The notes under the pieces: generated by a model
The model's input: only the letters and a program-made list of their open reading frames with translations
What the model was told of the DNA's origin: nothing
Database searches by the model: none
In this document: in pieces, positions 36,827 to 49,639 of the stretch
Layout: every line of letters starts with the position of its first letter
Position numbering within the stretch: the first letter of the stretch is position 1
Position numbers and translations under genes: made by a program
Source: Taxillus chinensis
Taxonomy: Eukaryota > Streptophyta > Magnoliopsida > Santalales > Loranthaceae
Length of the DNA stretch: 64,000 nt
Assembly: GCA_023512835.1 (NCBI GenBank)
Contig: CM042087.1
Span: 48,139,682-48,203,681, forward strand
Reading direction: 5' to 3'

Positions 36827-39800
36827 ATGGCCGCCGCCACCCCCGCCGCCCCCTCCGCCATCATAAGAGACTTCGAAGACTTCGCTAAAGTCCACGGACT
36901 CCTCCTGGAGGCCGCCGGAATCCCTCATTCTATCCGCCGCCAGCTCTTCCGCAAGCTCTCTTCCGACACCTTCGACGGCGGCCGCTTCTTCCAGATCGAG
37001 CCCTGCGAGGACGGTCGCCAGAGGCGCCTCGTCCTCACTGCCGATTACATGGAGAAGGAGTCTCAGGTTATCCTCGTCGACCACGCCTGGACCTTCCGTC
37101 TCCCTGATGCTTTCAACCAGGTACTCACACTTCCCCTTCTCTACGCTGTCACTCTCCCATTTCTTGGATTGTGACTGCAATCTGAGGAGCCTCCAATGCT
37201 TTCGATTTACCGTCGTTTATCCCCAAAGTAAGTGGAAAATTGATTTTGAATTGGATTCAATTTCGAATGAAGAGAGCTAAGAGTGAGTGAAGGTGGTTTG
37301 TGAATCGTGGGTTGACAAGAAAGAAGATGGACTAATTACGAGAAATGGAAAAATCAAGAAAATTTGCCAATGCTTGATGCTTTGTTTGATAGATAAGAGA
37401 ACGTGGGCGTGTAACCTGCGTTCTACTAAGCTATGTGACACCGAGCTTGGAGTTAAGAGAACGGCATCCTAGAAGAGCCGCTGTTCTCACCAACTTTCTA
37501 ATTTCTACTGAAGCGTTTTGGGTGTCAAAAGTATATCCTGGCTGATTAAATTTCAGGATGACAGACTGCAGGCTTAGATGATACTCACGTTCTATTTGCT
37601 TTCCAGAAAATAAGTTGAAGAGCGCTCTTGAAGTTGACTTCAGAAGTCATTTTTTCCTGAAAATATAATACTGTTGACCAAGAATTAATTTGTTGTTGAA
37701 TATTTTCCTGATTCCATCAAATACGGGGTAATAAGAAATTCATCTCCTGCAAATCAAATGAAGCATTATTATACGTACTTACAAAGGAAAAGAGTATTCT
37801 TATATCTCTATGGGATGGCCAGTTGGCTATAAGGCTTATTGGTTTGGTTTAGTTACATGTGGAATAACTGTTGAGACCATAATTTCATTTTAGAATTGAT
37901 ATTTAGTGCATGTTTGGTTGGCTGTGGCTTTTTTTTTTCATTCCAGTTGTATTCCCACAGGAGTTAGTGGAGGTATAGAGGTGCTAAGGGCGTGGATATT
38001 AAATCTAGCTTATGTGGTCTAGTAATTGGAATGGATTACTGATTCTGCGAAAATGAGGAATATGTAATACCATTTGTATCCATGTTGTTAATTCCTTTTC
38101 TTGTCGATTTCATTCCTGTATAATATGTATTGCATTATCCTACTATTCTGTTCTTGGATTAGCGATTCTTTGAAAATGAGGAAGATGCAATGTGCCATTA
38201 ATTCTTTATTTAAGACAGTTTTTTTTGATAAGTAAAAAAAAGTTTATTTTAAGACAAAGTGCTAACATAAGTGATGAATAGAAATTTTGTGTTACTTGCA
38301 GCTGCAGGAAATCTCAGGTTTGGCTCAAAGGATGGCTTCATTGATGTGTGTGGACATCGACCTCACTTTGACTCATGAAGAGGTGGACCAAGTTCATGAA
38401 AAATTGGACAACAGCAATGGCAAATTGTCTGTTGAGGAAATACTGAAGCTTGAAGTTCAGAAAGTAAAAGAGAAAGGTGATGATGATGTGAAATGGTTGG
38501 AGCTTGAAGAGCTTGATATAGATGATGACTTGCTGTTGTCTCTTGATTTATCCAGTAAATTTCCGGTTTGTCAATCTTTTCACTTTTAAAATTTTGAAGT
38601 CTCAACCATCTTATAATTTAATGAAAAAGAGTTGTTCCATTGTTCTTCTGGATAGTTTATTTGGAGCGCGAGTTGGCTGCGGTTGCGGCAAAACGCCGTA
38701 CTGTACGATGATTCTTTTTTTGGTATAGTTTTTGTTATTTGTTTCAAAAATCAACCGTTAGATGTAATATTCATGTAATGCATATCACTCTTGTAAAATT
38801 TTATAGTAATCTAACGGTTGGATTTTGCACAAATGCAATTACAAAAAATTTAAAAATTTAAAAATAAAAATACTGAACAAATTTATTTTGAAGTTTTTAA
38901 ATTTTTTATAATTGTATTTGTGCAAAATCCAACCGTTAGATTACTATAAAATTTTACAAGAGTGATATGCACTATATGAATATTACATCTAACAGTTGAT
39001 TTTTGAAACAAATAACAAAAACTATATCAAAAAAAGAATCGCCGTACGGTGCGGCGTTTTGCTGCAGCCGCAGCCAACTCGCGCTCGTTTATTTGCAGAT
39101 AAACATATACAGTACATCTTCGACTGTGTGAAGTTTGATTTGGGAAAGAATAGACCATTGATTGATTTGGCTGAAATGGCTGTGCTACGCTTGTTGGCAT
39201 TGCACAGCCTATATCTTGAGTTTTGATTTGTTTGTTTTTTTAAATTGTTCCAACAATTGTGATTTCACTGTTCATTTTGCGAATATATTATATTTTGTTG
39301 TTTATTGTGTGGTCTTAGACCTTGGTCGCACTCAGCCTTTGTGGGAACAAGCTTGAAAATGAAGAAAGAGTTATTCAGGAGATGACAAAATTCAAGCACC
39401 TTAGGGCACTTTGGCTGAATGGTAATCCAATTGTTAAAAAATGGTAAGTTTTCATTTTATTTAATTTCATACAAGAATGATTATCACCGGCTTGCTTCTA
39501 TAGCTATAGTCATAAACTCCCAATAGAAGAATAATTGAGCTATTCTGTTGGCAGTGATGCTTCCATTGCAGATAAAATTCTTAAAGGTGCTCCGAGACTG
39601 GAAATTTATAATTCATGTTTTACACATAATTTTAACGTTTGGGCATTGGGATTTTGTGGGGGCATACATGGAAAGGATTATCCAGGCAGTGTGTACCAGA
39701 ACGATCGTCTATTGCAGAATGTGACCTCTCTTGACCTTTCAAATAGGTGCATTCACAATTTAATCAATAAGGTCAAGTGAATCTATCATGTTCTCCTATT

Positions 39801-42800
39801 TCATCCGGACCTTTTATTTTATATTTGCCCATTTTCCTGTCTGGGTTTCTATTATCCTTTGCAATCTTCATGATTTCATCAAATTAGCATTGAGATTCCT
39901 GTAGTTGTATGGTGGATGTGGTTTTGTTTTGTCAGTGGTTTCTTTAAAATACTTCAATGCTGATTATTTTCCCCACTTCTTTTTTCCAGGCATTTTCACC
40001 CAATGAAATGCCTTCTCTTTCATATTTAAATCTTCGGGAAAATCCATTGGACCAGAATTCGGCCAGTGAGTTGTTCAAAGTGCTAAATGGATTTGCTTGC
40101 TTACGTGCAATTGAGGTATTTTTATTGCTCAATATCTTTATTGATGCATGTGTGCAAATATTTCTTTCCAAGAAAAAAGAAATCGATGTAGCATCATATT
40201 CCATACCTTTAAAATTTGAAATGCTTTGTAGGTGGATATTCCTGGCCCTCTTGGGGACAATGCATTAGATATTCTTGAATCTCTTCCTAATCTTTCTCTG
40301 CTAAATGGAGTCAATGCAACCAAAATTTTCAAAACTGGACAACATGTGGTTGATTCAATGCTTCAGCCACGTCTTCCAGAATGGACTTCCGAGGAACCTC
40401 TTGATATTCGTGTTATTAATGCAATGTGGCTATTTTTGATGACATACAGACTTGCTGATGAAGAAAAGATTGATGAAACCTCCATATGGTATCAGTTTGT
40501 GTTTACATTTCTCAATTTGTTGCCTTTTTCGTGGGTTGAGATGTCTCTTCAAAGTTAGCATCATATACTATTTAGGGAGCTTACAAGAATTCATAGTTCT
40601 AGCCTTCTAAGCATGGAAATGTTTGAATAAGCTTTGCGGGGAAACCTAAGTCGTAGGAGCAACAACAAAACATGGCTTGTGAAAAAGCTCAGCTGGTTTC
40701 GACCAACATTTGATTTTGAAACTGTGCCCTTTTTGCAAAAAAAAGAAAAAAAGAAGAAAAAAATAAGTGATGCTGAAACTGTCCCCATTTAGTTGATTCT
40801 ATAGTCATTAAGTCTTTCAATAAAGTAGAGGCTGTAGTTGAAAGAAATAATTGTCTTTATATGAAAATAAATTTTGTATTATTCTAAAGCTGTGTAACTG
40901 TCATTGTTTTGAATTGCTTCACAGTTATGTGATGGACGAACTAGGTTCAGCTTTAAGGCATAGTGACGAGCCAAATTTCAAAGTGGCTCCATTTCTTTAT
41001 ATGCCAGAGGGAAAGATGGAGTCAGCCGTGAGGTTCTCTTTTATGGATACTTTTTTATTGTTCAGAATTTTAGCCTTTTTTTGGTAGTTTGTGAATAACA
41101 TTTATAAGCAGTCAGTATATATACACTGTATCATTCTTGTATGGCTGTATCATATTATTAGAAGGTAATTAGTGGTAAATCTGGATTGATGCGGTTAACT
41201 AGCTGATAATATTTTCTTATATTACCTTTGGATTCTGACACTGGGCATTTAGGTTTATTCTCTGCATTACTGATCTAATTTTCTTTGAAATACTAGCCAT
41301 GTCAATATTTTAACGGGGGCTGTATTGTTTCAGCTACTCTATTCTATGGCCAACCCAGAATGTTCAAAGGGGTGATGAGTGCACTCGTGATTTCCTAGTG
41401 GGCATTGGGGAGGACAAACAACGGTCTGCAAGACTTACTGCCTGGTTCCATACACCCCAAAAGTATTTTATACAAGTATATTTGCATCACCATCTATTAT
41501 CCTTGGCTTAGACGCTTTGTTACTTTTATTAATGTTCAATTTCCTTTCTAGGAATACGAGAAACATTGCAAGAGATTGTTTTCCAAAACGTTTGCTCCTC
41601 CATCCGTGAAGTTGTCTATAAGCAAAAGTCTGAAGCGTACTGATGGGCTGGCTTTACGTGTTTATACAGATATACCTCAAGTGGAAGAGTTTTTGACACG
41701 CCCTGAGTTTGTAATTAGTATGTGCTATATGGTGCAGTTGAACTTCTTTTATGTGTTTTTTTTAATTTGTAAAATGCAGATTAGCATTTTATTACTAAAA
41801 TTATATTAGCCAAGCTCATTGGCAAAAACATTGTGAAATCTAGTAAGATGGTCCCTGTAGTGTGATAGCCCGTTTTCTGCTTGCTAGGTTTTTCTTATAT
41901 GGATTGTAGGTCCATTGTTATAGTGTCATAGTTGTCTGGGCTGGGAGTTTGGTGTTGATACCTGATACAGGGAAAATTGATATGTTTAATTACTATGAGT
42001 TTTTTTTTCTCCTTCTACAAATTGTTTTTTTATTTTTTATGCAGCAATGGAACCGAAGGATGCAGATATTTTATGGACAGGCATGCAAATTGATGAGGAC
42101 TTAAGGAAAGCTGCTGGAATTACAGATCAACAGTACATAAACCAATTTCCCTTTGAAGCTTGTTTAGTGATGAAACATCATTTGGCAGAGACTGTGCAGA
42201 AGGTCAAAATTAGAAATTTCATTTTTTGTATGTTGCTGAGCCGACTATCTGTTGGTCCTTAGCCAATGTCCTTTCACTTACATAACTAATTTCAATAGTA
42301 AAATTTTAAGTTCTTATCAGGTTCACGGATTAACTAAATGGCTTCAACCTACATACAATCTTGAAGTACAGTTGCCTCAACTCATTGGTGACTATTTTGT
42401 GCGCAAAAGAGATGGGCTTGACAATTTGTGGATTTTAAAGCCGTGGAATATGGCACGGACTATAGATACTACTGTTACTGGTGATTTATCAGCTATTATT
42501 CGTCTAATGGAGACTGGTCCCAAAATATGCCAGAAATATATTGAGCATCCTGCTTTATTTAAAAGGAGGAAATTTGATCTACGTTACATTGTGCTCGTTC
42601 GTAGTGTGGATCCTTTGGAAATATTCCTTTGTGATGTTTTCTGGGTATGCATTTTTTTCTTTATTGTAAGAGATAAAAACAATATTAATGTGCTACAATA
42701 TAATGTGCATTTGGGATGACTTGTTTTTTGTTTTTTTTTTCTTTCCAAATTACTATATATTAAATAGGTTAGACTGGCAAATAACATGTATTCATTGGAG

Positions 42801-43767
42801 AAGTCCAGTTTGTTCGAGTATGAAACTCATTTTACTGTTATGGTAAGAGCTTTTTTGCCCATCTAGGTGATTATAAACCTCTGGATATATGTTCGAACAT
42901 CTGTCTTTGGATCAGCCAAAGTGCTGGACTCGGTTCTCTTATGAATGTTTTATGGCTTGCAGAATTACCGCGGAAGGTTGAATCACATGTCTGCACCAGA
43001 ATTTGCGAGGGAGTTTGAGCAGGAACATCAGGGTGTGTCCTCCAAATAAAGCGTGTTTTGTATGTTTAGCATACTAATACTGCATTCTTAATTGATGTGA
43101 TTCCATTTATGTGCTTACTGCAGTTAAATGGTTAGATATCCATAAAGGAATCAGAAATATGATTAGGTTAGTTTTCGAGTCAGCTGCCGTTGGGCATCCA
43201 GAGATGCAGTCCCCGACATCAAGGGCCATGTATGGAGTGGATGTCATGCTTGATTGTTCTTTCCAGCCAAAATTATTAGAGGTTTGTGAGTTGTGACTGA
43301 CTCAGTTTTGACTTCGTTTCCTGATGCTTACTTTCAAAGAGTTGAATTGCGGTTTGCGCTTAAAAGCTTCAACTTTTTGTTGGGCCCCGTGGTCACTCTA
43401 ATTGAAACGGCACACACTAAAAAGTCAATCACCTCACAGCAGCAACGGGCCAAAATGAACAGCTGCTGGTATCACAGCAAAGTCCAAAATGTTGTCACTC
43501 TCTCTTATGTCAAGATGTTCACCTCCAAAACATTTTCTCTGATAAAGCTTCGATGTATTGTATAAGTTTTTTTACGTGCCGTTTTTAAAATATAGCATTA
43601 ATGGCGTTTACATGCAGGTGACTTACTGCCCCGATTGTAGCAGAGCATGCAAGTATGACACAAAAACCACCTCGAGTGGGGAAGAAACCATCAGGGGGAG
43701 CGATTTTTACAATGATGTGTTCGGCTGCCTATTTTTAAATGAAACTACCCATGTGACCCCATTATGA
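36827..43767 (+). CDS. TTLL12: Tubulin-tyrosine ligase-like protein 12
   Basis: Fifteen exons: 36827-37120, 38302-38565, 39319-39443, 39555-39771, 39990-40115, 40232-40488, 40925-41032, 41334-41475, 41552-41717, 42045-42202, 42321-42644, 42768-42842, 42963-43032, 43124-43281, 43618-43767. They sum to 2634 bases (877 residues) with an open frame and GT-AG borders throughout. The N-terminal half has FEDFAKVHGLLLEAAGIP and leucine-rich-repeat-like segments (LVALSLCGNKLEN, LRALWLNGNP, LTSLDLSN-type). The C-terminal half is the ATP-grasp TTL domain: GDYFVRKRDGLDNLWILKPW holds the ATP-binding lysine region, YGVDVMLDCSFQPKLLEV the metal-binding acidic region, and it ends CPDCSRACKYD...FGCLFLNET. TTL-family enzymes add amino acids to tubulin; for the TTLL12 branch a classical ligase activity is doubtful, and it has been linked to microtubule and chromatin functions. 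The codon split across exons 6/7 reads Cys where I expected Trp. Confidence 0.93.
38655..39095. mobile_element. Mutator-type fold-back MITE in TTLL12 intron 2
   Basis: The element 38664-39086 (423 bp) starts GAGCGCGAGTTGGC and ends GCCAACTCGCGCTC. Its two arms, each about 190-200 bp, are near-perfect inverted copies, so the transcript could form one long hairpin with a short AT-rich loop. It is flanked by an exact 9-bp duplication, GTTTATTTG (38655-38663 and 39087-39095), the hallmark of Mutator-type elements. No coding capacity. Confidence 0.9.
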
Positions 43768-44737
43768 TTTTGTTGTATCCGCACTTTCACTGGTTTTTGT
43801 ATTATTTTGTTCTGTTTACTACGTTTTTGGATGATGGAGAAGTTACCAGATATGTTGTCAGCCCAGTTGTACTTCAACACAACCGAGAAAGAATCGATTC
43901 ACCCTTATGATTTCATGTAATAGTGGTTCTTTGGTTTCACTTTGTAGAATTTTAAACTAAACGCTATACATGATTCATGAAAAACTAATTTATTTGGCTA
44001 CTTTGTTTCTTTCATTCCAATTATCTATGACTGTTTTTTTTTAAACTCCTTTCCAAACAATATATTGAACTACATTCGGCGTTCATAGCACTTACACAGT
44101 GTTTTGCCAAAACAGTTAATGACAACTATAATCTTAGGTTTTTTTTTTTAAAAAAAGCCTAAATGATTAGTTCAATTTTGAGTTTTGACCGATATGGAAG
44201 GCTATTTTTTTTGGATAAACTCTTCCATTTTGGGCTAAAAATTTAGATGCATGGCACTGCCCCAGACAGGCAAAATACTTGAACCAGGCCGGCCCAGCCC
44301 AGGTGACGATATATTAACAAGAATGAAAAGCAACTTCATCGCTGTCCGCTGATTGCAGAGAAAGAGAGAGAGAGAGAGAGAGAGTTGAAAACCCTAACTT
44401 TTCACGTTGTCGTCATGGGGTTTTCAAGCACCAAAGAACTGGAATGAATGGTCGGTGAGGCCTCATAGAAGAGTGAAGTGAATACGAGGAGGGTCCTCTC
44501 TGCTCCTTTGCTGGCTCGGCACCTTGATGGCGTGAGTGCGGCGAGTTCACGACTCGTTTTCGTAGATATGTGGCTTTAGTGGACAGAGAAATGATGGTCT
44601 TTGTTTGGTTTGAAATGTTGCTTCCGCTTGCCATTTTCTTGTGATCTACCATATCGAACTAGAGTAGAGAGCTTAAGAGACAGAGGATATGTGCTGCCAA
44701 TCTTTGTGATGGGGTGTGGGCGGCTTCGTGGTCAGAG
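43768..44737. other. Spacer between TTLL12 and the PPR gene, with (GA)n
   Basis: Contains the TTLL12 3'UTR and the PPR leader. A (GA)n tract lies at about 44360-44384, just before AACCCTAACTTTTCAC near 44390, both common in plant 5' leaders. Confidence 0.45.
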
Positions 44738-46379
44738 ATGATCCTCATTGTCTCCTCCTTAGGCCGTCGTTGGTTGAGGGCCCGAGCAACTAGCACAGCC
44801 AATGCCATTGCTTGTTTCCACAACCAAGCCGCAGGTGGAACTCGTCCTCCGCAGCTCCACCGGAGCTCTGTAGTTTGGTTCATTAAGGTTGTTTGCACTC
44901 TATGCCACCGTAAACCTACGCTCTATAGTTGCGTGGATTACCTGGGCAGGACACTAGACCCAACCATCTCTTGGGAGGTCATTTGGAGCCTGAACTGTCT
45001 CAAGACGGGACTCAAGTTCTTTGAGTTCAGTAGATTAAGGCTGAACGTGAAGCACACGATGGAAACGTACAATTTTCTTCTAAGGTCTCTTTGCGTGTCG
45101 GGGCTTCTTGATTCGGTGAAAATGGTTTTTGATTGCATGAGGATTGATGGGCATCTTCCCGATAATTCGCTTTTAAGATTTTTGGTCTCTTCGCTTGAAA
45201 AAGGAGGCTATTTTGATGCTGTCGAGGGTTTACTTGCTCAGCTTCAGCGGGATGGAGTAGGGATTGATTGCTTTGCATATAAGAGCTTGTTGAGTATCCT
45301 GGTTAAACAGAAAAGAGTATGCCAGGCTGTTTGGCTCTTCAAAGATATGCTGAGCTCACACTCTAGGCCAGATACCTTCTCCTTTAATGTAATTATCTCT
45401 GGTTTATGCAAGACGGGAGAGGTCAACAAGGCGTTGGAGTTTTTTAATGATATGAAGAATTTTGGCTGTTCTCCGGATGTTATTACTTATAATACTATTA
45501 TAAATGGATTGTGCAGGATTAATGAGTTTGATAAGGGGAGCGCCTTGTTGAAGGAAATTGAGTTAGGAGGTGACTTTTCTCCAAATATTATTACTTATAC
45601 TTCTGTTATATCAGGTTACTGCAAGTTGGGTAGGATGGAGGAAGCGTATAATCTTTTTTACCAGATGATTAATTCTGGAGTTAAACCCAATGTTATTACC
45701 TTCAATGTTCTTATAGATGGATTCGGTAAGGCCAAAAAATATGGTTGCTGCGCATGGCGTGTATGAGAAGATGCTTTCTCTCGGTTGTTTTCCTGACGTT
45801 GTCACATATACTTCCCTCATTGATGGTTATCGCCGAACTGAGCAGGTGGACCAGGTTCTAAGGATTTGGCATGAAATGAATGCTAGAGGCTTGTCTCCAA
45901 ATGAGTATACTTTTTCTGTTCTTATTAATGCTCTCTGCAAGCTGAATAGATTGGTTGAGGCTCGTGACTTGTTGAAGCATCCAAAGTGGTTGAACATTTC
46001 CCCCAAACCATTTATGTATAATCCTGTGATTGATGCGTTTTGCAAGGCTGGGAATGTAGATGAGGCCAACGCAGTTGTGGGTGAGATGGAGATGAGATGC
46101 AAGCCTGACAAATATACATTTACCATTCTCATCATTGGGCACTGTATGAAGGGAAGAATGGCTGGTGCAATTGGAATATTTGATAAGATGTTGGCAACTG
46201 GTTGCGCCCCAGATGATGTCACAGTGAATTCTCTAATTTCATGCCTTTTGAAGGCTGGGATGCCCAAGGAAGCGAATCGAATTATTCGAGTATCTTCAGA
46301 AGATTGGAAGTTAAAATTGTCACATTCCAAAAGAATTATTCCATTGGGGACAAATCCAGAAATTCCAGTTGCTGTTTAA
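44738..46379 (+). CDS. Pentatricopeptide repeat protein (At2g06000-like), one frameshift
   Basis: An intronless P-class PPR gene; such proteins bind organelle RNA. From ATG 44738 the N-terminus is basic and rich in Arg/Ser/Ala (GRRWLRARATSTANA), consistent with an organelle transit peptide. It is followed by about a dozen 35-residue repeats, for example PDTFSFNVIISGLCKTGEVN, PDVITYNTIINGLCR, PNIITYTSVISGYCKLGRM, PDVVTYTSLIDGYRR and PDDVTVNSLISCLLKAGMP. It ends IPVAV at TAA 46377-46379. The A6 run at 45734-45739 is one base too long: the frame stops at about 45766, while the second half continues in another frame from KNMVAAHGVYEKM. One repeat near 46090 is also a residue short (EMEMRCKPDK). 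This may be a pseudogene, a real truncation, or a homopolymer sequencing error. Confidence 0.85.
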
Positions 46380-47795
46380 CAGATTGATGGATAAGAAAGT
46401 GCCATGACGTTGTGGACCTAGCTGTTGTAGAAGGTCCTTCCTCTATCATGCATCCTGCTTGTAACAGAAATAAGTCAGCAAACAGTAAGAAATTTATCTA
46501 TTTCCTCCTCTGATTGGCTATATTTAATTCTTTAATTTAATACGCTGCTGTGTTAATGCTAATAGTCCTCAGACGTGGATGGCAATTAGTATCAGTGAAT
46601 CATAGAATATTAGCTTGTTAAATTAGTGCCATATAGTTACCAAATTGATTTTTACACTTCCATTCCTTTGTCTGCATTTTATTGTTTCATGTTGATGAAT
46701 CTTTTGAATATTGATCATGGGATATCATATGCTTTGGTGCTTCTCAAACTGTGACAGTCATGAGAATGTGGCCGTAGAAAACTTCATGTCATTTTTTCCC
46801 CGTTGTAGATTTTGTAGCTTGCCCAATATGGCCACAGACCACAGTAGTAAAGAGGTACTTTGAAAGGGTATTTTAAAAGTTACATAATGTTTAAATATAT
46901 AATATAAGTATATTATTATACTTACGGTAGGCCTTATGTAAATGTTACTGTTCATTTCAACAACCAATTTTTTTTTTCTCCCTAATCTTTAATCCTTAAT
47001 TTTCGGAGGCATTCTAGTTTACCAAAACCAACAGGCACTTGTAGGTTTTGTTTTTTAAAATCATAATTGATAGTCTTTCACATTATGATCATATCAGTGT
47101 GATTTTATAATATTAGGGATAAAATTGATCCAATTCATACTAGAGAAGTAGTGTTGGCACATTTAACAAAAAATGAGAAACCAAAGTTCTATATCCCTTC
47201 TTAATCATTGTCCCTAGAAAAAATATTGGAGTGAAATGTCTGTAACACTGGTGTATAGTTGCTGGAGTTCTACCTATAAAGACAACGCAACTTGAAATAC
47301 TTAGTAATTAAATAATAAAAAATACATTTGCATTATTTTTTGGTGAAGTATTAGTTTGTACATATTTTTCTCGAGCATGTTGTGATGTTGTGTATTTATT
47401 AACAATTAGTTTCATTACCAGTATAATGGTGATATATTTCCCAAGTTGTTAAGTTGTCCATGGAGTGATGCATGAGAATAATAATATATTGCATGGAAAA
47501 TCAATGATTCTATGTGATGAAAGTGATCAGGTGAGAATGATACATTTTCTGTTCACCAAGATGGCTAATCTCATAAATTAGTTTAATTTGTTATGTAAAA
47601 GTTGGAAAACATTAAACAAATGAATTTTGATATCTTCATTTCAAACGAAGATGTATTTTAAGCAATATCCTAACTCTAAAAATCTTGAGGTGGTAAATTT
47701 GGTGCACTCATGCTTTTATAAAGCATTGAAGGGATCATGTCCACACTTCATTAAAAGTAAAAGTTCCTTTTGGATGTTGTCAACTGTGTTAGGTT
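46380..47795. other. AT-rich spacer after the PPR gene
   Basis: No gene, transposon end or long repeat was recognised. Confidence 0.4.
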
Positions 47796-48420
47796 GATAG
47801 ACACCACCTTAGTTGAAGCAATAGGAAGCCAAAAGGTCTCCTTGGCCGAGGCTCCCTGTTTTGATAAAGCTCTCTTTGGACGAAGGTTCCATTTGGTTGA
47901 TGCTCTAAGTGTTGAAGCTCTTGGCCAATACTCCATGTGGCCGACACTTGAGTGTCGACTAGGTTTGTCACCAAACCAAACGGAAGTCATAGATCCTTGA
48001 AGCCTAATTTGATGACAACAATAAAACATATGCTCAACACAACATGACATCTCGAAACGACATTTCGAGTAGCTCTTTTGGTATTTTGAACACCTCTTGT
48101 GTTTTACGGTAGAGATTGGGCCGTTTTGAACATTTGTCAATTCGTGTAGAAGTGTGAATGTTTCAAGAATCATTTCGAGCTTATGTTTTGGGCAAACGAC
48201 GACATTGGCAACGTTTTTACTTATTTAATGTTTTATTTACTTATTTATTTTAAATCAGAGCATCAGGGTTTCCTTTTGGTCATTGACCTATGCCTATACA
48301 ATGGTATGTAGGCCACATTTTTATTCATCTTGGAATTGACTAACTTGGATTCATAGGATTTTTCTATTAAATTTGGTTTTTCTTTATTTGAGATAGGGTT
48401 TGGTAAATTATGTTATCTAA
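47796..48420 (+). mobile_element. Short, internally deleted relative of the 52-55 kb LINE
   Basis: 47796-48190 is a diverged direct repeat of 51985-52310: both start GACACCACCTT, share AAAGCTCTCTTTGG, GGTTCCAT(T/C)TGGTTGATGCTC and GATCCTTGAAGCCTA, and then TAGCTCTT. 48240-48420 resembles the 3' end of the LINE at about 55350-55560: CAGGGTTTCCTTTTGGTCAT against TAGGGTTTCTTTTTGGTCAT, then CTTGGATTCATAGG against TTTGGATCCTTAAG. The endonuclease/RT part in between is missing. Confidence 0.55.
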
Positions 48421-48673
48421 CCTTAGAGCATTCTTAATGGGCTTTGCAATTGAGCATTTTAGCCAAATTGTTAAATTAAATACTAATTTTTTTCCCATTT
48501 GGCTCAACAAGAGTTTCTATCAATTGTTGAAGAGCTATAGTACTAAATAAATTTGCTTACCTATTATAACACTTAGAAATGAAGATATTAATGAAAAAAT
48601 CATTAGATGTGTGCATGTAAAGTTAAAATGTCAATCTAAATGTGTATGTTTTAAAAAGGTAAGTAGTTGAAAT

Positions 48674-49621
48674 AGTGAAGGTATAGTTTTTAAAGGTGCG
48701 CTTAAGGTGTGCCTAGGCGCAAATCCCAGCACTCGCCTTTCTTCTAGTCCGCATCTTTTGCAAAGCATAGGTTAAGTGCGTTTTTTCACGCTTCTTCCCC
48801 AGGCGCAAGGCGTGCCTTGAGGAGACGACATGGAACTTCCGACCATATATGAGAAAAATGGAGGAAAGAATCAATTGCAAAATTGTGCGTAAAATTGGAG
48901 AAAAATGGTGCGACGGCGAACCCTAACTCAGGTGCGTCGTTCTCTCTTCTTCTTTCTGCTCTCTTCCCTCTTCTCATTTCTCTTCTCTGTGCCATTTGCG
49001 TATTCGCCGACTGCCGTTGCAACCCTAGCATTGTCATGTCTTCTCACGTTCTTGTTTTCTTTGTTGCTGCAACTGACACTGTCTTCTCTCATTCTCCTTT
49101 TCTTCTCTCGGTTGTCTCTATGGTGACTTATATGAGAGTTTTTTTTCTCTCCTTGCTTTTTTTTCTGTCTTTTTGTTTCATGCCAATGCAACTCTCCCCA
49201 GTAGTTGGCGATTATTTTTGGGGAGTTTTTTTTTTTTTTTCCCACCGGTCTGTTGCGAGCGTGGAGATAAGTTCTACCTTTATATGGGAAGAGGACCATT
49301 GTCTGAAGTCCTGCATTTAGGCCACTTAGTTCCCTTTATGTTCACCAAGTATGCTTTTTCTCGTTTATTCATTTAATGTTTTTTAATATTACAATTAGGC
49401 ATATTAGTCTTAGAAGATTAGAAATTGAAGTATAAAATGTATGAATAAAAACTAAAAAATATAAATAATTATTTGGTTTGGGGATCGTGTGAAATTTAAT
49501 TTTTTTTACTTTAATGTTTAAATTGATTTACTTATTTTATTAGTATATTTAAAAAAAATTATATATAAATGTGCGCTTGGCTTGCCTAGGCCTTTGCGTC
49601 TTTAATAACTATGAGTGAAGG
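48674..49621. mobile_element. hAT-like non-autonomous element, 932 bp
   Basis: The element 48682-49613 starts TATAGTTTTTAAAGG and ends CTTTAATAACTATG; the two ends are inverted copies with a few mismatches. It is flanked by the 8-bp duplication AGTGAAGG (48674-48681, 49614-49621). Subterminal GCGC/CCTAGGC words (TGCGCTTAAGG, GTGCCTAGGCGC; right end GCGCTTGGCTTGCCTAGGC) match a widespread plant repeat type. No transposase was seen. Confidence 0.72.
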
Positions 49622-49639
49622 TTTTTTTTTTTGGATGGA

